Assembly: GCA_035762175.1 (NCBI GenBank)
Contig: DASTPP010000337.1
Location: 1 to 64,000 of the forward strand
Reading direction: 5' to 3'
DNA from: DASTPP01 sp035762175
Lineage (GTDB): Bacteria > Myxococcota_A > Polyangia > Polyangiales > Polyangiaceae
Length of the DNA: 64,000 bases
Below the pieces are notes generated by a model that saw only the letters and a list, made by a program, of their open reading frames with translations, was not told the origin of the DNA and ran no database searches. The translations under genes and the position numbers were made by a program. The number at the start of each line of letters is the position of its first letter. Position 1 is the first letter of the stretch. Below, in pieces: positions 7,696-15,265 of the stretch.

Positions 7696-8089
7696 GACGC
7701 GTCGCCCCACCAGGTACCGAGGGTTTGCCCAGCCGGCCCGTCGAGCTCTGGAGCTCGGCGGTCGTGGTGCCAAGCGGTCGCCCGCCGCGCGGCCAGGGTC
7801 GCGGGGGGCATGGGCGAGCCCGGGGCGCCGCCGGGCTGCGCCTGCGTGCCGCCGGGGTCGTGCCGAAAGATGAAGCCCCGCCGCCGCTGACGTCAGGCGC
7901 GAAGAGGACGTTGCCGTCAGTCGCGATCGGACCACAGCGGCCGACCCGGGGCCCGGTGCCGGCAACGACGAAGCCACCCTTGTCGTCGTTCAGCGCGGAC
8001 GTGCGCAGCGGGGGGACGACGAGGTGATGGGTACCCAAGCCGACCTCGTCGAGCTGCTCGGGCGCGAACTCGATGCTGATCGCCCTCAT
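7690..8089 (-). pseudogene. Unrecognised gene fragment with a frameshift
   Basis: From ATG 8089 the minus strand encodes MRAISIEFAPEQLDEVGLGT, LVVPPLRTSALNDDKGGFVV and FAPDVSGGG with strong third-position G/C. Around 7870 the bias passes to another frame, FIFRHDPGGTQAQPGGAPGS, continuing to TLGTWWGDASGILEHLGEQ near 7690. The original protein was probably a strand-rich, possibly exported or phage-like product, but the family is not recognised. It abuts the truncated gene B on the opposite strand and the palindrome array just upstream of its start. Confidence 0.45.
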
Positions 8090-8105
8090 TCTACCCCCAC
8101 TGGAA

Positions 8106-8541
8106 GTCGACTCATTTCAGTCGATTTTCGTTCACAGTCACTGAAAGTCGACTCATTTGAGTCGATTTTCGTCCGCTGGTGCTGAAAGTCGACTCATTTG
8201 AGTCGATTTTCCGTCCGCTGGTACTGGAAGTCGACTCATTTGAGTCGATTTCCATCCGCTGGTACTGAAAGTCGACTCAAATGAGTCGCTGGCAGGTGGT
8301 TGGCGCTCGCCGTTCGACTGGTCTGAGTCGATTTCGGTGCCCCTGGGCACAGCCGCCGACTCATCAGAGTCGAGCGCGGGCCTTGCGAGCGTCGGCGTCG
8401 ACCCGATCGAGTCGGACGACAGCCTTGCGAGCGTCGGCGTCGACTCGAGCGAGTCGGGCGACGGCCATGCGGGCGCGAGCGTCGACTCGCTCGAGCCGGG
8501 CGACGGCTTTGCGGGCGTGAGCGTCGACGCCGTCGAGTCGG
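8106..8541. repeat. Array of eleven palindromic units, 41-43 bp period
   Basis: Imperfect palindromes of the type GTCGACTCATTTGAGTCGA start at 8106, 8147, 8188, 8230, 8271, 8313, ~8356, 8397, 8439, 8481 and 8523. The first five sit in conserved AT-richer repeats (TTTTCGTCCGCTGGTACTGA between them). The last four are G/C-rich versions (for example GTCGACTCGAGCGAGTCGG) inside a 42-bp repeat. The period is close to four helical turns, so every palindrome faces the same side of the helix. The intervening sequence is conserved, so this is not a CRISPR array. The last unit ends two bases before the 123-bp direct repeat at 8543. Confidence 0.85.
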
Positions 8542-8542
8542 T

Positions 8543-8665
8543 GGTCAGACGCCCTGCCCCGCTTTGCCCAACGCGCTTGCGCTGCTGCCCCCATCAGGTG
8601 CCCCCAGCGCTTCGGAGGGGCCTGTTTCTTCGGGGATTTCAGAGCGAGAGATAGGTCTCGAAGCC
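8543..8665. repeat. Left copy of 123-bp direct repeat: integrase tail plus tRNA-Gly 3' end (attachment-site remnant)
   Basis: 8543-8665 aligns without gaps to 16024-16146 with about 21 differences. Read in the same frame as the integrase at 16 kb it gives TPCPALPNALALLPPS, PSASEGPVSS and a GLE segment, against TPFPALPNALVLLSPT there, so it is the diverged 3' end of a second integrase gene. Its last 23 bases (from 8643) match the T-arm and acceptor end of tRNA-Gly, with substitutions that would break the tRNA. I interpret it as a fossil attachment site. Confidence 0.75.
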
Positions 8666-8686
8666 GGCCAACCATGAACGTCTGCC

Positions 8687-9090
8687 CAGGCTCTCGGCGT
8701 TGCCCGCACCCACGCCTACCTGCGCTCGGGCACGTCGTCCTGCGCCCTAACGGCGAGGGGCTACGCGCTCTTCACCAGCGCCACGCACCACGTGCTCGAC
8801 CTGCCGTGCCTGCCGCGCGACGACGACGCCTGGCGCGAGCCGACGGAGACGACGCTGCGGCAGCCGGCCGATATCGCCCTGATGGGCGAGGGGCGGCCCG
8901 ACCCGGCGTGGGTGCAGGGCAAGCGGGCGACCTCGGCGTTCTCGAGCTGCCGCCTGCCGCGGGCATCGCCCCCGAGTTGCACCTCGTGCGCCCCGCCCCG
9001 GGCACCTCCTGTCGGGCCGCCTCGTTCGACGACCGGGGCCGCCGCTGGCGGTTCGTCGAGGCGGGGCAGGCCGGACGGACGACCGGTTGA
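8687..9090 (+). pseudogene. Unrecognised gene remnant with frameshift
   Basis: Good codon bias in one frame gives QALGVARTHAYLRSGTSSCA, HHVLDLPCLPRDDDAWREP and LMGEGRPDPAWVQGK. Near 8925 it switches to another frame, GDLGVLELPPAAGIAPELHL and ASFDDRGRRWRFVEAG, ending at TGA 9090. No start codon is credible, so the 5' end is probably lost too. The family is not recognised. This is the first sequence right of the fossil attachment site. Confidence 0.4.
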
Positions 9091-9148
9091 ATTTCAGCAA
9101 CTGCCCGGCGAGCCCGGCCGAGGGGACGTCAGGAAGGAGACCTCCACC

Positions 9149-9724
9149 ATGACCCCCGTGAACGCGTATCGAGGCACCCCCGCTCAACCCCGAGGGCCGC
9201 AGCCGACCCCCGGCGCGGGCCCGACGGCCCAGGCCGGCGAGGCGGCCGGCGCCGAGGCGCCCGCCGCGCCGAACCGGACCCCGGCGCACGCCCCCGTCAG
9301 CGAAATGCCCGAGCAAGTCTCGCGCGAGGCCACCTCCGTCGGCGCTCAAGCCGCCAAGACCATGCCCGTCACCTGGGACGCAAACGCCGGCGCCGAGGGC
9401 AGCGCCGGCCGCGACGGGCCGATGCCCGCGCGCACCCTGAGCAGGCTCGAACAGGAAGCGATCAAGGCCGGCGAGGAGGCGTGGAAGAAGGCGGACGAGA
9501 CCATTTGCAAGACGGTCGTCGGCGGCCTCGTCGCCTGGGGCACCAAGTCGAAGACGGCAGGGGGCATCGCCGCCTGGGCCGTTTGCCGCGAGCCCGGGCC
9601 GAAGGACGCCGGCGGCGAGCACGGCTCGCCCGGCGCCCCGCCCGCGGGCGGGATGGCGGGCAGGGCCGGGTGGTCGACGCCGCCCGAAGGCGGCGCCGGC
9701 GGCGCGTCGGGCGCGGGGCGCTGA
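9149..9724 (+). CDS. Hypothetical Ala/Pro/Gly-rich protein
   Basis: 191 residues from ATG 9149 behind a strong AGGAAGGAG ribosome site. The N-terminal third is Pro/Ala-rich and probably disordered. A more ordered centre (RTLSRLEQEAIKAGEEAWKK, then ADETICKTVVGGLVAWGTKS) looks like two helices, and the C-terminus is Gly/Ala/Pro-rich. No signal peptide or recognisable domain. It is likely co-transcribed with the zinc-ribbon membrane protein 12 bases downstream. Typical of unnamed cargo in integrative elements. Confidence 0.6.
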   Translation: MTPVNAYRGTPAQPRGPQPTPGAGPTAQAGEAAGAEAPAAPNRTPAHAPVSEMPEQVSREATSVGAQAAKTMPVTWDANAGAEGSAGRDGPMPARTLSRLEQEAIKAGEEAWKKADETICKTVVGGLVAWGTKSKTAGGIAAWAVCREPGPKDAGGEHGSPGAPPAGGMAGRAGWSTPPEGGAGGASGAGR

Positions 9725-9736
9725 GCGGAGGGCACG

Positions 9737-10024
9737 ATGCGCTGCCCCCTTTGCCGCCACCGCCTCGGCCTCCGGCCCCTTGCCGGCGCGACGCACGCCT
9801 GCCCCCTGGCCTGCACCCACTGCGGCGTCCGGCTCGTCCGGGGCCGGCGTCGGGGGCTCGCCAAGCTCGCTGACTGGGCCGCGGCCTTCGCCCTCATCTT
9901 CGCGGTCGGGCGGGCGCTCGACGCGCCTTCCTGGCGGTCGCTCGTCACGCTCGCGGCCTTGACGCTCCTCGGCGTCGTGCTCGACGCGTGGCTCGTCCCC
10001 CTCGAGCCCGCCCGAGACGCCTGA
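9737..10024 (+). CDS. Small zinc-ribbon membrane protein
   Basis: 95 residues. It begins MRCPLCRHRLGL and has a second Cys pair in CPLACTHCGVRL (about residues 22-33), forming a probable Cys4 zinc ribbon. Two hydrophobic stretches follow: LADWAAAFALIFAVG and LVTLAALTLLGVVLDAWLV, which would place the ribbon in the cytoplasm at the membrane. The partner is unknown. The spacing of 12 bases from the preceding gene suggests a two-gene unit. Confidence 0.65.
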   Translation: MRCPLCRHRLGLRPLAGATHACPLACTHCGVRLVRGRRRGLAKLADWAAAFALIFAVGRALDAPSWRSLVTLAALTLLGVVLDAWLVPLEPARDA

Positions 10025-10131
10025 GGCCGGCGTAGGAAGGCCGCCCGACTCGCCTCGACGAGCGCCGCCCGCACCGCCGCCCGTATCGCCTCGAGCGGGC
10101 CGAGCCCGGCCCGCTCGGCCGCCATGCGGGG

Positions 10132-10323
10132 TCAGCGCGGCTGGCGGCGGAGCCTCTCGGCCTCCCGCAACCCCTGCTTGAAGCCCGCGCCCTTGCCAAC
10201 AAAGTAGCCGAGCACGAAAAGGACCATGAACGGCACCGCGATGAGCAAGAGCTCACCGAAGCCGACCCGCGCGGGGCGTTCGACACACGGCTCGGGTCTT
10301 ATCGGGGCCGGTTGAGCGATCAC
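10132..10323 (-). CDS. Small single-pass membrane protein
   Basis: 63 residues from GTG 10323. A Pro-rich N-terminus precedes one clear transmembrane helix, FGELLLIAVPFMVLFVLGYF, followed by a basic tail (GFKQGLREAERLRRQPR), so the tail should be cytoplasmic. It diverges from the neighbouring plus-strand gene with overlapping start regions (10312-10323). Function unknown. Confidence 0.5.
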   Translation of the reverse strand: MIAQPAPIRPEPCVERPARVGFGELLLIAVPFMVLFVLGYFVGKGAGFKQGLREAERLRRQPR

Positions 10324-10557
10324 GCGCCGAGACTACCGGACCGTGGCCACCCCTACCAGGGTGCCTGGTTCGGCGAGTGGGGCCGGCGCTGGGGCAAGAT
10401 GCTCGAACGGCACGGCTTCGAGCGGCCGGGCGGGCCGAAGACGAAGTGGCGCATCAGCCACGCCGAGCTGATGGCGAAGTGGCCCGAGCTCGTGCTCTCG
10501 GCGAAGGAAGTGCGGGCCGAGCGCCTGCGCGCCGAGGCCCGGGCCGACGCCGCGTGA
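10312..10557 (+). CDS. Hypothetical small basic protein
   Basis: 81 residues from TTG 10312 with consistent codon bias. Aromatic, basic N-terminal half (HPYQGAWFGEWGRRWGKMLE) and a helical C-terminus (ISHAELMAKWPELVLSAKEV). The Trp/Arg-rich front could bind nucleic acid, but that is only an impression. The start overlaps that of the divergent small membrane protein by 12 bases, so one start may be misassigned; an internal start at MLERHGFE is possible. Confidence 0.5.
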   Translation: MSDHAPRLPDRGHPYQGAWFGEWGRRWGKMLERHGFERPGGPKTKWRISHAELMAKWPELVLSAKEVRAERLRAEARADAA

Positions 10558-10657
10558 CCTGAGACCCCCACCACGCCGGGCTCGGGAGGCCGGGACGCCG
10601 CGAGCGCCCCCGGCCTCCGCACGCACGCCCAGCCTCGCCCTTCGCCTCGTCGCCCTC

Positions 10658-11065
10658 TCACCCCTCGTCGTCTCGGGGCTCGAGCGAGGACTGCGGACCC
10701 ACGGCCACCATCTGAAACGACGCCCACGCTAGCCCGGGCACCCAGGTCGTCGCGCCGCTGGAGCCGGCGGCGAACACCCCCATGAAACCTTCAGCACTCT
10801 CGGCCGTCAGCGTGCCAAAGGTCAGCCACCCGAGCGCTATACGGCGTGCAGCCAAGAGGCAGCCAAGCACCTGCTCTGCGACCGGCCCGGCGGAGACGGG
10901 GCTCTTGACGCTGCACTCCCAGAGCTCGGGGTCCTTCCAGTAGGGCTGACCCTCGCTCGCCTCGCACCCGTCTCCGAAAAAGGGTAGGACATGGGCCAGG
11001 CATCGGTCGAACTTGGCTCGGTTTGACACCCGAAACATCAGTCGCCAGCAGGTCGTAGACGCCAT
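10658..11065 (-). CDS. Hypothetical protein, 135 aa
   Basis: ATG 11065 encodes MASTTCWRLMFRVSNRAKFD, then VLPFFGDGCEASEGQPYWKD, PELWECSVKSPVSAGPVAEQ and a strand-rich C-terminus ending SSLEPRDDEG. The pattern of a short helical front, a Trp-Glu-Cys core and long strands resembles small solitary proteins often found beside polymorphic-toxin or element cargo, but no family is certain. Third-position bias is visibly weaker than in flanking genes (many A/T third bases), which fits recent acquisition. Confidence 0.6.
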   Translation of the reverse strand: MASTTCWRLMFRVSNRAKFDRCLAHVLPFFGDGCEASEGQPYWKDPELWECSVKSPVSAGPVAEQVLGCLLAARRIALGWLTFGTLTAESAEGFMGVFAAGSSGATTWVPGLAWASFQMVAVGPQSSLEPRDDEG

Positions 11066-11182
11066 GCGGTCAATCGTCCTTCGCCGCCGAAGGGGGCTTG
11101 TCAGCGTTCGGCCGGGCGTCTCTAGCCATCACCGTGCCACGGCCAGGCGCCTGCCTCGTTCTGCGTGAAGCACGGGCATGGT

Positions 11183-11242
11183 GGTGCGCGACGCACCGAC
11201 GCGCATGGTGCGTGGCGCACCAGGTCTGGTGCGTCGCGCGCG
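11183..11242. repeat. Cluster of near-identical short hairpins
   Basis: GGTGCG-CGA-CGCACC (11183-11197) and GGTGCG-TGG-CGCACC (11207-11221) are perfect 6-bp stems with 3-base loops, and GGTGCGTCGCGCG follows at 11228. Spacing between hairpin starts is 24 and 21 bases. The rest of the 11066-11411 gap shows no convincing gene; long frames there are Arg/Ala-rich shadows. The cluster could be a transcript-end structure for the minus-strand HAD gene (11488-12096), or a protein-binding site. Confidence 0.55.
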
Positions 11243-11411
11243 TCGCCCTTCCCCCGGGGCCGTGGCTGGGCTCTCGGGCTCGGGCGACTCGCCGGTCGCC
11301 GCCTGACCTGACCCGCCCCCGGTAGACCCGAGCGCGCCGCGCCCCCGCACTCCCCTTCGACCGGGCGGGGCGCTCGGCTGTGCCCCGAGGGGCCGACCCC
11401 GAAGCCCCGGC

Positions 11412-11487
11412 GTGACCGACGCCCCCGGCGACACCCCCGGCCCCGAGCGCCTCGCCCGGTCGGCCGAGGCCAGCGCCCGCCAACGTG
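11412..11487 (+). pseudogene. Small gene A, copy 2 (5' end only)
   Basis: GTG 11412 begins MTDAPGDTPGPERLARSAEA, parallel to copy 1 at 7266 (shared DNA context CCGGCGTGA-CGACGCCCCC). Coding bias stops where the minus-strand HAD gene ends at 11488. Beyond that gene, 12097-12168 again resembles the 3' end of copy 1 (CCCAGCGCG just before gene B), so the HAD gene appears to have replaced the middle of this copy. Confidence 0.45.
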
Positions 11488-12096
11488 TCAGCCCCCGAGG
11501 AGGGCGTCCCGCAGGTCCGCGTGGCCGCGGTAGTGCACGCCGACCATGCCGACGCCGTGGGCCGCTTCGACGTTCTCGAGGGCGTCGTCGACAAAGAGGC
11601 ATTCCTCGGGGCAGACGCCGGCGATCGCGGCCGCGAGCCGATAGAGTTCCGGCTCGGGCTTAACGAGGCCGACGCGGGCCGAGTTGACGACGGCGTCGAC
11701 GGCCCCGAGCACGCCGAGCACGGCGAGGTCGTCTTCGAGGCGCGTCGTGGCGTTCGAGACGAGGACGACCCGGGCGCGCCCGCGGGCCCGCGTGAGCAAC
11801 CCGAGGACGACCCTGTCCACCTCGCCGCGCGGCGTCGACCACGCGGCGACCAACGCCGCCGCGCGCTCGGCCGAGCCGCAGGCCGGCGCGAGGTCGGCGG
11901 CGACCGCCGCCCGCCAAGCCTCGTCGCTGACCCGGCCCCGAATCGCGGGTAGCAGGCGTCCCGGCGCGAACGCCGCCGAGGCCAACGTCCCCTCGGGCAG
12001 GCCGTACGCCCGGTCGAGCCGCTCCATGCCGTCGCCCCAGAGCCGCAGGACCCCGTCGACGTCGCACAGCACCGCCTTCGCGGCCCGATTCGCCAT
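11488..12096 (-). CDS. HAD-superfamily hydrolase
   Basis: 202 residues from ATG 12096. All four HAD motifs are visible: motif I AVLCDVDGVLR (nucleophile Asp about residue 11 and the +2 Asp), motif II VVLVSNAT, motif III Lys in VGLVKPEPELY, and motif IV LFVDDALENVEAA. The segment between motifs I and II is a helical cap. It is a soluble phosphatase or dehalogenase-like enzyme; substrate unknown. It lies antisense inside the second copy of a duplicated gene pair, so it looks like an insertion, yet it is intact with full codon bias. Confidence 0.88.
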   Translation of the reverse strand: MANRAAKAVLCDVDGVLRLWGDGMERLDRAYGLPEGTLASAAFAPGRLLPAIRGRVSDEAWRAAVAADLAPACGSAERAAALVAAWSTPRGEVDRVVLGLLTRARGRARVVLVSNATTRLEDDLAVLGVLGAVDAVVNSARVGLVKPEPELYRLAAAIAGVCPEECLFVDDALENVEAAHGVGMVGVHYRGHADLRDALLGG

Positions 12097-12168
12097 GGCG
12101 GCCGAGCTTACCTCACCTCCGGGGCGCCTGACTGGGCTGCCTCCCAGCGCGCACCCTCCCCCGCCCCC

Positions 12169-12290
12169 ATGAGCAAGGCCCGCTGCCAGGAGCTCGCGCA
12201 CCGCCTCGGCGCGGCCCTCGAAGGGCCCGCGCCGTCGGGCGGCCTCGGGCGCGTCGGCGCCCCCCTGGGCGCGGAGGGGGACGCGCGCGA
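12169..12290 (+). pseudogene. Small gene B, copy 2 (truncated)
   Basis: ATG 12169 gives MSKARCQELAHRLGAALEGP and SGGLGRVGAPLGAEGDAREA, paralleling copy 1 (MSKARCEAIASELGATLDGP) for about 40 codons. After about 12290 the sequence becomes unrelated and bias-free, up to the relics beyond. So this copy has lost its 3' two thirds. The matching start contexts support a true duplication rather than chance. Confidence 0.5.
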
Positions 12291-12417
12291 GGCCTGCGCC
12301 ACGCCGTCGCGCCCGTTCTGGCAACGCCGCACAGCGAGCGAAGCTAGCGAGCTAAGGCGTGCGGACTGCGCGCGAGCGCTGGGATTGGTCTCGGTCGCGT
12401 TCTGCCGAGGCGTGCCC

Positions 12418-12663
12418 TCAGCCTCGCTTCGGCCCGGCCTTGATTGCTTTTGAGGGCTTCTTTCGGGCGGCTGGCCCCGCCCCGGCGGGAATGGCGCCTT
12501 CCTTCGGCGGTGCGTCTTGGGGCGCCTCGTCGTCCAGCGACATGCCCCGGGCCTCGGCGTCGCGCATCATGAGCCACCGCAGGTACCTGGCGACCGTGAC
12601 GCGCGTGCGCTCGCCGGTGAGCCGCGCCAGCTCCGCGGCTCGCTCGGGCGCACGCCTCGAAGC
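12418..12663 (-). pseudogene. 5'-truncated small helical protein fragment
   Basis: Directly after the TAG that closes the transposase-like frame (minus direction), the same frame continues with good codon bias: PERAAELARLTGERTRVTVA, RYLRWLMMRDAEARGMSLDD and a Lys/Pro-rich tail, stopping at 12418. No start codon precedes the conserved part, so the 5' end is missing. The basic, Arg-rich helical core could be a DNA-binding (ribbon-helix-helix or small regulator) protein; this is a guess. Confidence 0.35.
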
Positions 12664-13149
12664 CTACGGCGCGAGCTCGATGGCGGTCCGTTCGCGATGC
12701 ACGGCGCCGACGCCGTCGAGATTGGCGAGCAGCAGGCGCCGCGCTTCCGTGGCGCGCCAAGGGCGCACGCGTCGTTGAAGCGTGCGCAACTGCCCGTCGG
12801 AGAATACGCCCGGATGCTCCCGTTGCGGGCGCTCGAGCAGCTCCTTGGCCGTGCTGTCGGGCTTGCTCACGAGCCAAGCCTGCAAGGTCGGCCATGCGTT
12901 CTCGAAGGGGTCTTGTCGCGTCCGCCAATGACGCGGGGGAGGCGCAGGCCGGCGATGCGTCGGTCGGACTTCCCCTTGCTGCCATGCTGTCGCGAGGCTC
13001 TTGACGAAGGCGTCGAGATCGCCGGTAGGTGGCTCTATCGTCACCGGCGAGAGCCCGGGCGCGGCCAGGGCGCGCGAGCGGGCCGCGGCGCGCGAGCTCG
13101 GCCGCGTGCCCGCCTGCTTTCTCAGCGCCGCGCACCGGCCCGACCTCAC
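12664..13149 (-). pseudogene. Transposase/integrase fragment
   Basis: About residues 45-140 read LDAFVKSLATAWQQGEVRPT, HWRTRQDPFENAWPTLQAWL, STAKELLERPQREHPGVFSD and GQLRTLQRRVRPWRATEARR. This resembles a conserved WRTRxDPFExVWPExxxWL...GQLRTLQRRVKxWR block of a family of proteobacterial IS transposases/integrases. No catalytic DDE core is present, and the preceding 45 residues are not conserved-looking. It is therefore an isolated piece of an insertion sequence, wedged between truncated gene B and a frameshifted gene. Confidence 0.6.
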
Positions 13150-13690
13150 GATCGCAGCTTGGCCTGTTCAAGCCGGGGCCGCCGGTGCTCGACGAGGCGA
13201 CGGCGCAGGCGGTGCGCGCGATCGTGGCCAAGGGCGCGATGCCCTCGCCCGTGCCGGTCGTCGACGACTGCCGCGCCGCCTACGACCGGCCGCCTCGTCG
13301 GTGCTCGAGGCCGACCGCCGGCTCGGGCGCGTCTTCGCTCGCCTCCCGACCGAGCTCACCGAAGCGTACGAGCTCGAGCGCGATCTCACCGGCGAGACCG
13401 ATCTGAGGCGCTGGTGCTGGGTGCCCGGCTGGGTCGGGTCGTCGCAAGACGAAGACTTGCTCATCATGAGCGACGCCAACGTCGCGCCCCTGCTCGACGA
13501 GGCCCGCGAGGGCTGCACGAAGCGCGACTACGTGCTCAAGATCGTCGAGCACCACGCGCGCGACTCGGCCCACCATGCCCTGTGGGACGGCGCCAAGCAC
13601 CTGCCCGACGTGCTCGCGCGCTGCCGCTCGTGGGCGCCGGCGGCGCGCGCGGCGCGCGCCGAGGGGCTCTACGACATGCGCACGCGCTAA
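13145..13690 (+). pseudogene. Unrecognised gene, frameshifted, 5' end lost
   Basis: Strong codon bias starts abruptly at about 13155: LGLFKPGPPVLDEATAQAVR, AIVAKGAMPSPVPVVDDCRA. It then changes frame near 13285 to SVLEADRRLGRVFARLPTEL and continues RRWCWVPGWVGSSQDEDLLI, HHARDSAHHALWDGAKHLPD to TAA 13690. Joining the frames needs one indel in the CCGCCTCG stretch. No family is recognised; the C-terminal part is soluble and helical. The abrupt start next to a transposase fragment suggests truncation by an insertion or deletion. Confidence 0.5.
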
Positions 13691-14097
13691 AGCGACTCGA
13701 GCCACGCCATGCCCTCGGCGGGGTCGGAGAACGCCTGCGCCTGAATGTCGTGCTGCGAAAATTCTGCCATCCAGCGCTTCATGTTGACCTGGCCCCAGAA
13801 CTTCTCGGGCATGACCACGGCCCAGTACTTCCAACCTGCCGCCCTCGCCCTGGGGAACCAATGGGTGTACGCCCACTCGCCGTCGGCCGGCCGGATGGGG
13901 CCGTTGCGGCGGTCGTCGGAGAGCCACTTGCAGGCGCCGTGCTTGTCGAGCGTCTCGAGCCCCTTCAGCAGCACCGTGCGCAGCTCGTCGCCGTAGACGA
14001 ACCGGCGAAACTCGTGGTGCACAATCTTCGTTCGAATATGGTACTGGAGCAACGCGCTCTCGTCGTTCAAGACGATGAGCGTCGTTCGCGTCGTCAT
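13687..14097 (-). CDS. SpoIIAA/STAS-like hypothetical protein
   Basis: 136 residues from ATG 14097. The sequence matches a widespread small-protein pattern: ELRTVLLKGLETLDKHGACK, then WLSDDRRNGPIRPADGEWAY, HWFPRARAAGWKYWAVVMPE, KFWGQVNMKRWMAEF and FSDPAEGMAWLESL at the end. The alternating strand/helix layout is that of SpoIIAA-like (STAS-type) proteins, which are cytosolic and of unclear role. Length is normal and the gene is intact. It overlaps the 3' end of the convergent pseudogene by four bases. Confidence 0.75.
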   Translation of the reverse strand: MTTRTTLIVLNDESALLQYHIRTKIVHHEFRRFVYGDELRTVLLKGLETLDKHGACKWLSDDRRNGPIRPADGEWAYTHWFPRARAAGWKYWAVVMPEKFWGQVNMKRWMAEFSQHDIQAQAFSDPAEGMAWLESL

Positions 14098-14334
14098 GGC
14101 GCCCTCCCGCCCGCGCCGAGCCCCCCCTGGCGCGGGGCGCGGCGCCGACTCACGTCGTACAGCCCGGTCGTCTCGCGCGCGCGTCTCATCGGCATGGCGA
14201 CGGGGCTAGCTTACTCGCCGGTAGGCATGAGTCCTAGCCCCCGGCGTCGCGTTCTGCCCCCCCTGCCGCTCGCCGCCCGACCCGACCGCCGGGCCCGGTC
14301 GGCGCGCCCCTGCCACACCGCGACGGGCGGCGGC

Positions 14335-15018
14335 GGGCGGGTGCCCGCGCTGTTCATGCTCAGCCGTTACCACCGGCCATCGGCCGGCGCGCCCGTGCCG
14401 CCGGGCGCCGCGTGCTTCGCCCGACACGGCTACGCGGTACTTCGCGTCGATGAGCGCGGCACCGGCGCCTCGTTCGGCGCGTGGGCCCACCCCTTCAGCG
14501 CGCAGTCGATCGCCGACGCCGGCGAGCTCGTCGACTGGGCGGTCGCCCAGCCCTGGTCGAACGGACGCGTCGGCGCGACCGGCGTCTCGTACCTGGGCAC
14601 GATCGCCCACTTGCTCGCGGCCACCGGCCGGCCGGCCGTGCGGGCCGTCTCGCCCAAGTTCATGGCGACCGACCTCTAGGCCGACATCGGCCACCCGGGC
14701 GGCCTGCGCCTCGAGTGGCTGCTCGGCGCCTGGGGCGCGATGGTGCGCGAGCTCGATCTCGGCGGGCCGGTGCGCCCGGTCGACGGCGACCCGGGCGGCC
14801 GAGAGCTCGCCCGCGCGCGCGAAGAACACCGCCTCGCCCTACCCTTTGACATGTCCGACGTGTCGTTTCGTGACGAGCGCTCGCGGCGCCACGGCATAAC
14901 CTGGGACGATCTGAGCGTGCACGAGCGGCGCGAGCCCGTCGAGCGCTCGGGGGCGGCGATCTACGGCTGGGGCAGCTGGCTCGACGGCGCGACGGCCGAG
15001 GCGGCGCTGCGGCGCTTC
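14335..15018 (+). pseudogene. CocE/NonD-family hydrolase with a nonsense codon, 3' end lost
   Basis: The frame reads VPALFMLSRYHRPSAGAPVP, FARHGYAVLRVDERGTGASF, WAVAQPWSNGRVGATGVSYL (nucleophile Ser in GVSYLG), then SPKFMATDL followed by TAG at 14677-14679. The same frame goes on as ADIGHPGGLRLEWLLGAWGA to GWGSWLDGATAEAALRRF near 15018, where homology stops. Members normally have an aromatic residue at the stop position (D-L-Y-A-D), so TAC to TAG is likely. Such enzymes (X-Pro dipeptidyl-peptidase S15/CocE) cleave esters or amides and run over 500 residues, so both ends are incomplete. Confidence 0.65.
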
Positions 15019-15028
15019 ATGACCCCGC

Positions 15029-15265
15029 GGTCAAGATCTGCGGGACATGGCGGGCGATCGAGAGGTCGGGCGGCGGACGCTGCCCTTGAGCATCGGAGAG
15101 TGGCCCGTGAGGTGCGTCCTCGTCGTGGCGTTCCTCTTCCTGCCCTTTGTTGTACACGCTCTGCTTGTGTCATCGAGGGCGGGCGAGCCAGCCGTCGTCG
15201 CCTGGGGTCTCGTCTTCGCCCTTACCTGTTGGTACGTGGCGTTTCGCCTCCTGTTCGGCGAGCGT
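15029..15265 (+). pseudogene. UbiA-type prenyltransferase C-terminal fragment
   Basis: One frame reads GQDLRDMAGDREVGRRTLPL, SIGEWPVRCVLVVAFLFLPF, VVHALLVSS, VVAWGLVFALTCWYVAFRLL. The D-L-R-D-x-x-G-D-R-x-x-G-R-R-T-L-P motif is the second Asp-rich region of UbiA-family membrane prenyltransferases, followed by two transmembrane helices. The front of the gene is missing; the segment joins directly to the CocE remnant about ten bases upstream and runs into the antisense toxin gene. A relic of a chromosomal or element-borne gene. Confidence 0.55.

Noticed and set aside
8106..8541. CRISPR array at the palindrome cluster
   Set aside because: Spacing is regular, but the segments between palindromes are themselves repeated rather than unique, the units drift progressively, and no cas gene is present.
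8337..8675. Coiled-coil or fibre-like repeat proteins on either strand of the 42-bp repeats
   Set aside because: Both strands give equally good 14-residue repeats, which is expected of palindromic 42-bp units, and the 41-bp units upstream break every frame.
11070..11594. Minus-strand open frame over the hairpin cluster
   Set aside because: Arg/Ala/Thr-rich translation without coding bias; it overlaps the 3' end of the well-supported HAD gene.
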